A stretch of DNA of 64,000 nt from an uncultured Porphyromonadaceae bacterium (GTDB taxonomy: Bacteria > Bacteroidota > Bacteroidia > Bacteroidales > Muribaculaceae). The position numbers and the translations under genes were made by a program. The DNA is taken from assembly GCA_900540625.1 (NCBI GenBank), contig UQGP01000006.1:5734-69733 (forward strand), read 5' to 3'. Shown piece after piece: positions 26,944 through 37,858 of this stretch. Below the pieces are notes generated by a model. It worked only from the letters and a program-made list of their open reading frames with translations. It searched no databases and was not told the DNA's origin. Each line of letters opens with the position of its first letter. Positions within the stretch are counted from its first letter, which is position 1.

Positions 26944-26970
26944 GCGCCGGCACGGCTTGGGTGCCGGCGC
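26944..26970 (-). other. Perfect hairpin in the atpE-atpF mRNA
   Basis: GCGCCGGCAC and GTGCCGGCGC form a 10-bp perfect GC-rich stem with a 7-nt loop in the 148-bp space between atpE and atpF, the longest spacer in the cluster. There is no T-tract, so it fits an mRNA-stabilising or processing element that protects the upstream atpE message better than a terminator. Confidence 0.6.
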
Positions 26971-27007
26971 TTCCGTGTGACTGTGCCTTCTGCGGCGTGG
27001 GTGATGC

Positions 27008-28442
<1,435 letters not shown>

Positions 28443-28499
28443 GTGCGTGCTTGGTGTGGGGTCTTGTTGTTGAAATCTTGATATGAGGCGTGCTCGGGG

Positions 28500-28736
28500 T
28501 CAGTATATGCAAACGCTGATAACGTTGTTGTCTACATCGGCGATGCCTCCGGAGACGGTGTAGGTGGTCTCTTGTCCGGCGGCATTGCGAAAGACGATGT
28601 CACCGGCGACGAGTGTCGACACCAGTGCCGCGTGGTTGTGCAGCACGGTGAAGCGGCCTTTGGCTCCGGGGAGCGTGACCATTGTAACTTCGCCTTCGAA
28701 GAGTATTTCGGTGGTGGATATTATCTTCAGTGTCAT
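28500..28736 (-). CDS. atpC: ATP synthase epsilon subunit, short form
   Basis: 78 aa, only the N-terminal beta-sandwich domain (LKIISTTEILFEGEVTMVTLPGAKGRFTVLHNHAALV). The C-terminal two-helix domain that inhibits ATP hydrolysis in many bacteria is missing; the gene ends with a normal stop, so this is the natural length and not a frameshift. It is 45 bp after atpD. Confidence 0.93.
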   Translation of the reverse strand: MTLKIISTTEILFEGEVTMVTLPGAKGRFTVLHNHAALVSTLVAGDIVFRNAAGQETTYTVSGGIADVDNNVISVCIY

Positions 28737-28781
28737 TGTCTTTGTGTGTCAGTAGGACGTTAAGCGTGGTCTTTGTATGCT

Positions 28782-30332
<1,551 letters not shown>

Positions 30333-31421
30333 TTAGAGTGTCCAATTCAGGTTGATGATGCATACCATCAGCGCGAGGTTGAACATATTGATGGGAAGGA
30401 GGTACTTCCACTCGAGGCTGAGCAGGTGGTCGATGCGCAGACGGGGGAAGGTCCATTTGAACCAGATGATGATGAAGGAGAGAGTGATGGCCTTGGCGAA
30501 GAACCATACTACCGAGGGTATGTAGTCCATCACGCCGTTGAATGCATCCCATCCGGGGATATGCAGCGGCATCCATCCACCGAAGAATAGGAGGGCGGCA
30601 ACGCCGCTGATGATGAACAGGTTGAGGTATTCGGCCAGATAGAAGAAACCGAAATGGATACCGGAGTATTCGGTATGGTATCCGGCGGTAAGTTCGCTTT
30701 CGGCTTCGGGAAGGTCAAACGGGCCGCGGTTGGTCTCGGCGGTTCCGGCAATCATGTATATGATGAAGGCGATGATTGCGGGGACGTGGCCGGAGAATAT
30801 GAACCAGAGGTGGCGTTGTTCCTCGACGATACCGGTGACGCTCATTGTTCCGGCCAGACACACCATAGTGATGACGCTCAGCCCGATAGACAGCTCGTAG
30901 CTAATCATCTGGGCACCAGAGCGAAGAGCACCGATAAGTGTGAACTTATTGTTGGACGACCATCCTGCCAGCAGGATGCCCAATACGCCTATGGAAGATA
31001 CGGCCAGCAGGAAGAATATACCGATATTGAAATCGATGATTTGCAGTCCGTGACCCCACGGCAGTACCGCAAAGGAGAGCATCGAGGCGATGATGACCAG
31101 ATAGGGCGCCAATGCGAAGAGGAATTTGTCGATATGTTTCAGTTGGATAAGCTCCTTGATGAGAATCTTGAACATATCGGCGAAGCTTTGCAGCAAACCC
31201 CAGGGACCTACGCGGTTGGGACCGAGACGGCACTGGAAGAATGCGCAGACTTTGCGCTCGAAGTATATGTAGAACAGCGCCAGCAGTGCGTACAGCAGCA
31301 ACAGGCCGACGCCGATGGCGAGACATTCGATGGTAACGGCGAGCCATTGCGGCGCCCCGAGGGTGGCAACGAGGAAGTTGTGTATCCAGTCGGTGATTAC
31401 CGAAAAGTCGAAATCTTGCAT
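30333..31421 (-). CDS. nuoH: Complex I membrane subunit H
   Basis: 362 aa with about eight membrane helices, the quinone-site membrane subunit. [38 protein letters not shown] and [30 protein letters not shown] (the conserved Glu/Arg quinone-channel loop) are diagnostic. It is the last gene of the nuo upstream part; the atp cluster starts 48 bp later where nuoI would be expected. Confidence 0.97.
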   Translation of the reverse strand: MQDFDFSVITDWIHNFLVATLGAPQWLAVTIECLAIGVGLLLLYALLALFYIYFERKVCAFFQCRLGPNRVGPWGLLQSFADMFKILIKELIQLKHIDKFLFALAPYLVIIASMLSFAVLPWGHGLQIIDFNIGIFFLLAVSSIGVLGILLAGWSSNNKFTLIGALRSGAQMISYELSIGLSVITMVCLAGTMSVTGIVEEQRHLWFIFSGHVPAIIAFIIYMIAGTAETNRGPFDLPEAESELTAGYHTEYSGIHFGFFYLAEYLNLFIISGVAALLFFGGWMPLHIPGWDAFNGVMDYIPSVVWFFAKAITLSFIIIWFKWTFPRLRIDHLLSLEWKYLLPINMFNLALMVCIINLNWTL

Positions 31422-31473
31422 TTGTGTGATATGGTTGTGTTCGATATTTAGCTAAGTATTGTGGCGCAGTGTA

Positions 31474-33105
31474 TCATCGGTCCATATCGGGGACGATGTA
31501 GTCTAACGAGCCGCCGATGGTGATGAGGTCGGCAATCTTGTCGCCGCGAGTGATGTGGTCGACTACGCCGGCCAGAGGGAGACATGGCGGTGCAATCTTG
31601 AGGCGGTAGGGCTTGGTGGAGCCGTCGCTTTCGAGGTATATACCGAAAGCGCCGCGGCATCCTTCGACGAGCGTAAACCATGAGCCTTTGGGCAGTTTGA
31701 TGACCTTGGGCACTTTGGCGCAGTATTCGCCTTCGGGGATGCTGTCGATGAGTTGGCTGATGATGCGTGCGCTTTGTTCCATCTCGGAGATACGGGCCTT
31801 GAAGCGAGCCATCGAATCGCCTTCTTCGCGTACTATTTCGTCAAATTCGACTTCGTCGTATACGCTGTAGGGCATGAGTTTGCGCATGTCGCAGGCCCAT
31901 CCGGAGGCGCGTCCGGCGGGGCCTGTGACGCCGTAGGATATTGCATCTTCGCGGCTGAGTACGCCCACGCCTTCCATACGGTTGCGTGCAATGACGTTGC
32001 CGGTGAACAATTTATTGTATTCCTTGATATTGGCGGGCAGTACATTGAGCAGTGCGTGTACGTCTTTGACGAAATCGGCATCGAGGTCTTGCATGACGCC
32101 GCCGATGCAGTCGTAGTTGAAGGTCATACGTGCGCCGCAGGTCTTTTCCATGATGTCGAGTATCTGTTCGCGTACGCGCAGGGTGTAGAACAGCATCGTG
32201 GTAGCGCCCAAGTCCATGCAGTATGTGCCGATAAAGAGGCAGTGCGAGGCGATACGTGAGAGTTCGTCCATAAGTACGCGGATGACTTGAGCGCGGCGGG
32301 GTACTTCGATGCCGGCTGCTTTCTCATAGGTCATACACAGACCGTGGTGATAGTTGTGTGCTGCGAAGTAGTCGAGACGGTCCATGTAGTGGAGTGTCTG
32401 CGGATAGGTAAGGTCTTCGCAGAGTTTTTCGACGCCGCGATGGATGTATCCCATGTAGACATCGATTTTTTTGATGGTCTCGCCGTCGACGGCTGTACGG
32501 AAACGGAGTACGCCGTGTGTGGCGGGGTGTTGCGGGCCGATGTTTACGACGAAGTCTCCCGGTTCGAAGATATGAGCTGTTTGGCGAGTGACGTTGCCTT
32601 CGGCGTCTTCTACGTATACGTCGGTGTCGTCGCTTTGGCGCTCGTTTTCGATGGACACGCGGTTGAAAGCGGGGTCCATATCATAGTCTTTGCGCAGTGG
32701 GTGTCCGTGCCAGTCTATGCTGAGGAAGAGGCGACGCATATCGGGGTTGCCGATGAATATGATGCCGAAGAAGTCGTAGACCTCGCGTTCGTACAGACCT
32801 GCGATGTGCCAAAGGTCGGCTACGGAGTGCAACATGGGCTTTTCGCGGTCGGTAGTGGAGACCTTGATGGCAATCATATTGTTGTGACGCGTTGACATCA
32901 GGTAGTATACGCATCCGAGGCTGTCTTTCCAGTCCATTCCGACGATGGTGACGAGGTAGTCCATGGCGAATGTTTCGTCATCGCGGAGCGTCTGAGCCAA
33001 GGCGTGCAACTGAGCGTCGTCGATTATTACCGTCAGGACGTTGTCCACGGTTTCAAAGGTCGCTTTGGGGAAAAGTTGGGCTATCTTGCCCTGCATATCT
33101 GTCAT
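31474..33105 (-). CDS. nuoCD: Fused complex I subunits C and D
   Basis: 543 aa. Residues about 1-150 are the NuoC domain (ESP-type block: WHIAGLYEREVYDFFGIIFIGNPDMRRL, and HGHPLRKDY). NuoD follows (FVVNIGPQHPATHGVLRFR, where the His is near the quinone headgroup), with YMGYIHRGVEKLCEDLTY and the C-terminal DPVMGEVDR equivalent replaced by GGSLDYIVPDMDR. Fusion of C and D is common in Bacteroidetes and some proteobacteria. 52 bp from nuoH. Confidence 0.96.
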   Translation of the reverse strand: MTDMQGKIAQLFPKATFETVDNVLTVIIDDAQLHALAQTLRDDETFAMDYLVTIVGMDWKDSLGCVYYLMSTRHNNMIAIKVSTTDREKPMLHSVADLWHIAGLYEREVYDFFGIIFIGNPDMRRLFLSIDWHGHPLRKDYDMDPAFNRVSIENERQSDDTDVYVEDAEGNVTRQTAHIFEPGDFVVNIGPQHPATHGVLRFRTAVDGETIKKIDVYMGYIHRGVEKLCEDLTYPQTLHYMDRLDYFAAHNYHHGLCMTYEKAAGIEVPRRAQVIRVLMDELSRIASHCLFIGTYCMDLGATTMLFYTLRVREQILDIMEKTCGARMTFNYDCIGGVMQDLDADFVKDVHALLNVLPANIKEYNKLFTGNVIARNRMEGVGVLSREDAISYGVTGPAGRASGWACDMRKLMPYSVYDEVEFDEIVREEGDSMARFKARISEMEQSARIISQLIDSIPEGEYCAKVPKVIKLPKGSWFTLVEGCRGAFGIYLESDGSTKPYRLKIAPPCLPLAGVVDHITRGDKIADLITIGGSLDYIVPDMDR

Positions 33106-33158
33106 AATTATATATGTGCTTTTTGATATGTTCGGTGGTGAGTCTTGAGCAAACGCTT

Positions 33159-33761
33159 TTAAGCGTCTACGGGGTGTTCGTCAAGGAATTTATTGCGTTT
33201 CTCCTGACGGTTGACGCCGCCGAAGAATCTTTCGACCTTAATCTTGCGCGACAGTTGCATGATACCGTAAATCATGGCTTCGGGACGCGGGGGACATCCG
33301 GGGACGAATACGTCCACGGGAACGATTTCTTCGATGCCTTTGGCTACATGGTAGCTTTTGCGGAAGGGGCCGCCGGAGATGGCGCAGCTACCGCAGGCTA
33401 TGACGTATTTGGGCTCGGCCAACTGGTCGTAGAGGCGGCGGAATACGGGGACCATACGGTTGACGATCGTTCCGGCCACCATCATAAAGTCGGCTTGACG
33501 AGGTGAGGCTCGTGCCACTTCCCAGCCAAAGCGCGCCATATCAAAGCGCGCCGCTCCGAGCGACACAAATTCGATGCCGCAACAACTGGTGGCGAAGGTG
33601 AGCGGCCAGATAGAGTTGGAACGCCCCCAGTTGATGAGTTTGTCAAAGGTTCCGACGATGACGTTGGTGCCCGATTCGCGAAGTTCTTCTACGAGCTTCT
33701 CGATGTATTCGTTGTCCTTAAATGCCTCGTAGGGCATGCTTTTTGTTGTTATTTTTTCCAT
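33159..33761 (-). CDS. nuoB: Complex I iron-sulfur subunit B
   Basis: 200 aa. It binds the terminal cluster N2: tandem cysteines in FATSCCGIEF, then CGSCAISGGPF and PGCPPRPEAM. All four ligands are present. The start overlaps the end of nuoA by 13 bp, implying coupled translation. Confidence 0.97.
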   Translation of the reverse strand: MEKITTKSMPYEAFKDNEYIEKLVEELRESGTNVIVGTFDKLINWGRSNSIWPLTFATSCCGIEFVSLGAARFDMARFGWEVARASPRQADFMMVAGTIVNRMVPVFRRLYDQLAEPKYVIACGSCAISGGPFRKSYHVAKGIEEIVPVDVFVPGCPPRPEAMIYGIMQLSRKIKVERFFGGVNRQEKRNKFLDEHPVDA

Positions 33762-34132
33762 GTGAGAGCTCCTTTCCGCCAGGCGTAAGCAAGGCCCAGC
33801 ACCAAAATGCCGAAGAATACTGCGATTGCGGTGATGCTTGCCGTGCCCATGGTGCGCATTGTGGCGGCCCAGGGGAACAAGAAGACGGTTTCGACGTCAA
33901 ACATCAAAAACAGGATGGCGAAGAGGTAGTAGCCCACGTGGAATTGGGCCATAGATTCGCCGCGAGTGGGGATGCCGCATTCGTAGGGTTCGCTTTTTTG
34001 CGGGTTGAAAGACCGCGGCGAGATGAGCCCGGCAATCCACATCGCCAATGCCACCAGTCCGACGCCGGTGAGGGCGGCGGTGACGGCCAACAGTGCGTTG
34101 TTCGTAATTCCGAAGATGGATAACAGTGTCAT
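33749..34132 (-). CDS. nuoA: Complex I membrane subunit A
   Basis: 127 aa, three membrane helices; YECGIPTRGESMAQFHVGYYLFAILFLMFDVETVFLFPWA is the NuoA signature with the conserved Cys loop and the Glu/Asp helix. First gene of the 18-gene respiratory block; a promoter element lies about 80 bp upstream. Confidence 0.96.
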   Translation of the reverse strand: MTLLSIFGITNNALLAVTAALTGVGLVALAMWIAGLISPRSFNPQKSEPYECGIPTRGESMAQFHVGYYLFAILFLMFDVETVFLFPWAATMRTMGTASITAIAVFFGILVLGLAYAWRKGALTWKK

Positions 34133-34209
34133 ATGGTAAAATGCTAATTTTTACACGTTTAAGCGTGGGTTTGCGGCCGCAAAGGCGCAGTAAGCCCTCT
34201 TTTTGGGGG

Positions 34210-34217
34210 CAAAGGTA
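34210..34217 (-). promoter_or_regulatory. -7 element upstream of nuoA
   Basis: The minus strand reads TACCTTTG (TAnnTTTG match) about 78 bp before the nuoA ATG. It is the only good candidate for driving the whole 17.6-kb block; the -33 box is weak. Confidence 0.55.
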
Positions 34218-34470
34218 ATGAAAATTTGTCAAATGTCGGGCACTTGCTTGCGCATTTTTTTTCTGGATATTCGGGTGTTCGGACGTTCGGATGTTTGGAT
34301 ATTGAGATGTTGTATTGGGATGAGAAGATCCGAAAGGAGCCGATATGAATGAATACGATGAAGATGATGCCCGGGTGTTATTTTTGTGTATTTGTGACGT
34401 GGCGAATGCTTTGACACTTAGTCGCTGTTTTTGTATTATCTAATAATGAGAAAGGTTGAGGATAGCGAAT

Positions 34471-34596
34471 AAAGCTGCTGTATAGAAAGCTGCTGTATAG
34501 TATGTGTGCGGTTGCATAGCTCGCAAGAAAAATGTTTTATTTAACATAAATTAACACGGGGGGGGGTGAAGTTTTAAGAATATATGCATAAATTTG
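34471..34596 (+). other. Gene-poor gap: tandem repeat, G-tract and promoter-like element
   Basis: The space 34133-35344 has no intact gene. It contains two exact tandem copies of a 15-bp unit (AAAGCTGCTGTATAG, 34471-34485 and 34486-34500), a run of nine G (34558-34566), and a TAAATTTG -7 match (34589-34596). Downstream, GAGGCG/CGCCTC (34633-34638 / 34654-34659) and a nearby AATTGTC/GACAAATT could fold, so a leader or small RNA is possible. No protein frame follows closely. Confidence 0.35.
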
Positions 34597-34904
34597 CAGT
34601 TGTAAAAATTAAGCAATCAGAGGATCTAAGCCGAGGCGTCAGAAAGCTGCAAGCGCCTCAAAAATTGTCAGTCACGACGACAAATTATTGATCAGCCACA
34701 GATAAACTGTGTTCCCCAATGCAATATTTGTTAGTCAACTGACCACAGAGAAACGGATACATATCCTCAGTGTTTAACGTAAAATCGATAAAAGCGATTT
34801 ACTCTTAGACTCAGGTACGGTACTCCAAACGTAACATCGCTGCCAAGGGCAGACGAGGGCTTGACAATAGCGGCCGCCGAGGCGGACCGAGTTGCAAAGC
34901 CGAG

Positions 34905-35190
34905 TCATACGGCATTGACCGCGATGGTTATCATCACAATATACGGCACGGCTTCCCCCAAGGCCACCGTATAGACATCTTTCGCAATGTTGTCCGAAAC
35001 AATTTCGGTAACGGGCACGGCGTGAGATAAACAATCGAACATATCCGAAACCGGAAGTGGACCAAGGCACGAGGCCGAGGGAGATACCATTCCACAAACT
35101 TTTTCGGGAGACATCCTGCTACAATGGGGGTAGTCATCGTTACGGCTATGGCCGTTGCGGCGATATCAGCCCTGCACCGGTAGCGCATAT
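34905..35190 (-). pseudogene. Remnant of a membrane-protein gene
   Basis: Two overlapping minus-strand frames give protein-like hydrophobic sequence. One frame (35188 downwards) reads ADIAATAIAVTMTTPIVAGC; the other continues at the same point with SPEKVCGMVSPSASCLGPLP, SDMFDCLSHAVPVTEIVSDN and EAVPYIVMITIAVNAV, then a stop. A single-base shift near 35106 would join them. Codon choice resembles neighbouring genes. It looks like the C-terminal part of a transporter that has lost its 5' half and taken a frameshift; the family was not recognised. Confidence 0.35.
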
Positions 35191-35344
35191 TGTAGCCTCA
35201 AAAAAGCGTAAAAGGCTGCAATATAAATTATAGATACGTGAATGACTAAAAACCAAAAGATTCAAGTCAGCATTCTTAGGCTACTTTTAGGCCCTGACAT
35301 TGACTCGAACAGACATAGACGTTAAAAAAACAAAACGATATAGT

Positions 35345-36610
35345 ATGGTACGATTGCTCACCGTATTTACCATAACGCTTGCGGCGTTGATATGTCGCGG
35401 GCAACAAGACATGAGAGGCGTTGCCATAGAGTTTCGCGCGGGCAAGGCCACAATCGATACGACTTTTCGCAACAATGCGCAGAGCGTACGACAGCTGCGA
35501 CAGCTGGCGGCGGATGTGGCGCGTGATTCCAACTATAGGCTAAAGTCTCTCTCCCTGGGCGGATATGCCTCTCCCGAAGGTAGTTACCAATTGAACAAGC
35601 GTTTGGCTCGACAGCGCTGCGATGCTTTGCGTGCGCTTATAGCCGAGCACCTCTCCGTTTCGGACAGTATAGTGCGCTATACCATGGACTCCTATATTCC
35701 TTGGGACCAAATGGAAATAATGGTGCGCAACTCAAACATAGAGGACAAGGACAGCATCATTGCAGCCCTGCGTTCCGACAGCACCATGGTGCAGTACGGC
35801 AACGGCACCACTATTGACGGACGAGCCAAGGCCATAGAACGTAGTCGCGGTACGGATGCCTGGCATCGCTTGCAACGAGCCATATTTCCACGTATGCGTC
35901 TGGCTACGGCGGTATTTATCACGCGTCGTATCACCCCTGCGCCCGAGCTCGGACGCTTTGACACGCGTCGGCCCTTGCCGATAGACACCCTGCCGGAGCC
36001 TGTACCCGAGCCCGAACCGATACCCGAACCGATTCCGGAGCCCGAGCCTGTACCCGAGCCTGTTCCGGTGGTCGAACCGCTAAATCCCGATACATTACAG
36101 AATATATTTGTCAAGACCAACCTCGTGGGGTGGGGCTTGATAATGACCAATATAGCAGCCGAATATCAATGGAGTGACCGGTGGAGCGTGACACTGCCGC
36201 TGTATTACAGCGCATGGAATTACTTTAAGAGCACGCGCAAATACCGCACCTTTGTGGTACAGCCCGAAATACGCTACTGGTTCAACGAACACGTGTATGC
36301 CGGGGTGCACCTCGGTTTGGCATACTACAACTATGCCAAGGACGGTGAGTGGCGCTATCAAGACCACAACGGCAGTACCCCGGCCTTGGGCGGAGGCATC
36401 GGTGGCGGGTGGCGTACGGCTTTGTCCAAAGATCGGCATTGGTGGCTGGAACTGACCGCCGGCGTCGGTGTCTATAGGCTGCATTACGATGTGTTCCACA
36501 ACTATCACAACGGACTTGTCGTGGACGAGCGGCGTCGCACATTCTTCGGAGTGGATAATGTCGCCGTGACCATAGCCTACCGTTTTGATATAAAGCGTAA
36601 CAGACGATGA
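35345..36610 (+). CDS. DUF3575 outer-membrane protein with OmpA-like N-terminal domain
   Basis: 421 aa from ATG 35345 (MVRLLTVFTITLAAL, signal peptide to about residue 20); the in-frame ATG at 35300 would put 15 charged residues before it. Residues about 25-210 resemble a periplasmic OmpA-like domain (VAIEFRAGKATID, LSLGGYASPEGSYQLNKRLARQR). A Pro-Glu linker (PEPVPEPEPIPEPIPEPEPV, about 218-240) leads to a C-terminal beta-barrel of DUF3575 type (FVKTNLVGWGLIMTNIAAEYQW, VEITAGVGVYRLHYDVFHNY-like strands). Such proteins head fimbria-like loci in Bacteroidales. It overlaps the next gene by 4 bp (ATGA). Confidence 0.8.
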   Translation: MVRLLTVFTITLAALICRGQQDMRGVAIEFRAGKATIDTTFRNNAQSVRQLRQLAADVARDSNYRLKSLSLGGYASPEGSYQLNKRLARQRCDALRALIAEHLSVSDSIVRYTMDSYIPWDQMEIMVRNSNIEDKDSIIAALRSDSTMVQYGNGTTIDGRAKAIERSRGTDAWHRLQRAIFPRMRLATAVFITRRITPAPELGRFDTRRPLPIDTLPEPVPEPEPIPEPIPEPEPVPEPVPVVEPLNPDTLQNIFVKTNLVGWGLIMTNIAAEYQWSDRWSVTLPLYYSAWNYFKSTRKYRTFVVQPEIRYWFNEHVYAGVHLGLAYYNYAKDGEWRYQDHNGSTPALGGGIGGGWRTALSKDRHWWLELTAGVGVYRLHYDVFHNYHNGLVVDERRRTFFGVDNVAVTIAYRFDIKRNRR

Positions 36611-37770
36611 AAAAGCTGAGAAACACAATAGCCTTTGTGATTGCGGCTTTGACCGTGATGTTGACTTCGTGCGATGTCCACGAGTTTCCCGAACAGGGCG
36701 AGGGCACGGATGTCGAACTTGTGCTCGATTTCACCGGCAATATGAATATGGACTTCTACAAGTATGTCGATTATTTGAGCCGTGATGTGGACGGCTTGTC
36801 ATACGACATACGTTATGTCGTCAATGTCTATCCCGTGGTCGATGAAAGCCGCAACAACAATCGTGGCGGACGCAGCGCCATAGCCAGCTACGTCTTCACC
36901 AAAAGTGATATTACCGACCTCAATTACACGGTGCCTCTCAAGTTGCCTGCCGGCAACTACCGCTTCCTGGTATGGGCTGACTACGTGGCCGCCGGCACCG
37001 AGGACAACCTCCATTACGACCCTTCCGATTTTGAAGAAATAATCTTGACCAAGCGCGAAGGTTACATCGGCAATACCGATGCACGCGACGGCTTCCGCGG
37101 CGAGCAGGTGGCCGAGGTATACGCCAATACCGAATATCTCAACAATACCTCCGGCCGCGGAGTCTCCAACCGCATAGTCGTGGAGATGAAACGTCCCATG
37201 GCCAAGTTCAAGTTCCAAGCCACGGACGTGGTTAAGTTCCTTGAAGAAGAAGCACGGCGAGCCGCTGCACGCGGCGAGGCCGACCCCAATGCCACCGAAG
37301 CCGAAAACGGCAAGGACGCCGAGACACCCGGCAGCAAAGGAACGGACGGCAAAGGCCCTACGGACGAGTCATCGACACAGGACGCCTACGGACGCATCAA
37401 TACCGGTGACTACCACGTGTTGTTCCGCTATTCGGGATTTGTACCCTGTTCGTTCAATATGTTCACCAATCGTCCGGCCGATGCATGGACCGGATTGACC
37501 TTCGAGGGGCGCATGATCCAGCTGGATAAGGACAATGCCGAACTTGGCTTTGACTATGTCTTTGTCAACGGGCATGAATCTTCCGTCACGGTATCCGTGG
37601 AGATATACGACCGCGATGGCACATTGCTGTCCCGCAGCCAGCCGGTATCCGTTCCATTGGTACGCAATAAGGTTACTATTGTCCGTGGTAAATTCTTGAC
37701 CGTTAAGGCCGAAGGCGGTGTGTCTATAGACGCCGACTTCGACGGCGAATACAACTACGAGTATCGTTGA
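36607..37770 (+). CDS. DUF6562/FimB-like fimbrial lipoprotein
   Basis: 387 aa. Signal peptide with lipobox Cys22 (VMLTSCDVHE). The body is beta-rich with LKLPAGNYRFLVWADYV and GYIGNTDARDGFRGEQV, then VEMKRPMAKFKFQ, which fit the fimbrillin-like DUF6562/FimB-Mfa2 group of anchor or assembly subunits. A low-complexity insert rich in Glu, Lys, Gly and Thr (about residues 215-260) separates the two beta domains. Its start overlaps the DUF3575 stop by 4 bp. It likely sits in the outer membrane and links or caps the large lipoproteins encoded downstream. Confidence 0.75.
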   Translation: MKKLRNTIAFVIAALTVMLTSCDVHEFPEQGEGTDVELVLDFTGNMNMDFYKYVDYLSRDVDGLSYDIRYVVNVYPVVDESRNNNRGGRSAIASYVFTKSDITDLNYTVPLKLPAGNYRFLVWADYVAAGTEDNLHYDPSDFEEIILTKREGYIGNTDARDGFRGEQVAEVYANTEYLNNTSGRGVSNRIVVEMKRPMAKFKFQATDVVKFLEEEARRAAARGEADPNATEAENGKDAETPGSKGTDGKGPTDESSTQDAYGRINTGDYHVLFRYSGFVPCSFNMFTNRPADAWTGLTFEGRMIQLDKDNAELGFDYVFVNGHESSVTVSVEIYDRDGTLLSRSQPVSVPLVRNKVTIVRGKFLTVKAEGGVSIDADFDGEYNYEYR

Positions 37771-37858
37771 TTTTCGGCGAGACAATAAGACCGGCCCTCA
37801 AATATAGATAATATACACAATATAAAAAATATAGTAAATCACAATTAATCAAATGATT

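Noticed and set aside
37771..37858. Invertible promoter in front of the adhesin array
   Set aside because: No inverted repeats flanking the AT-rich spacer were found.
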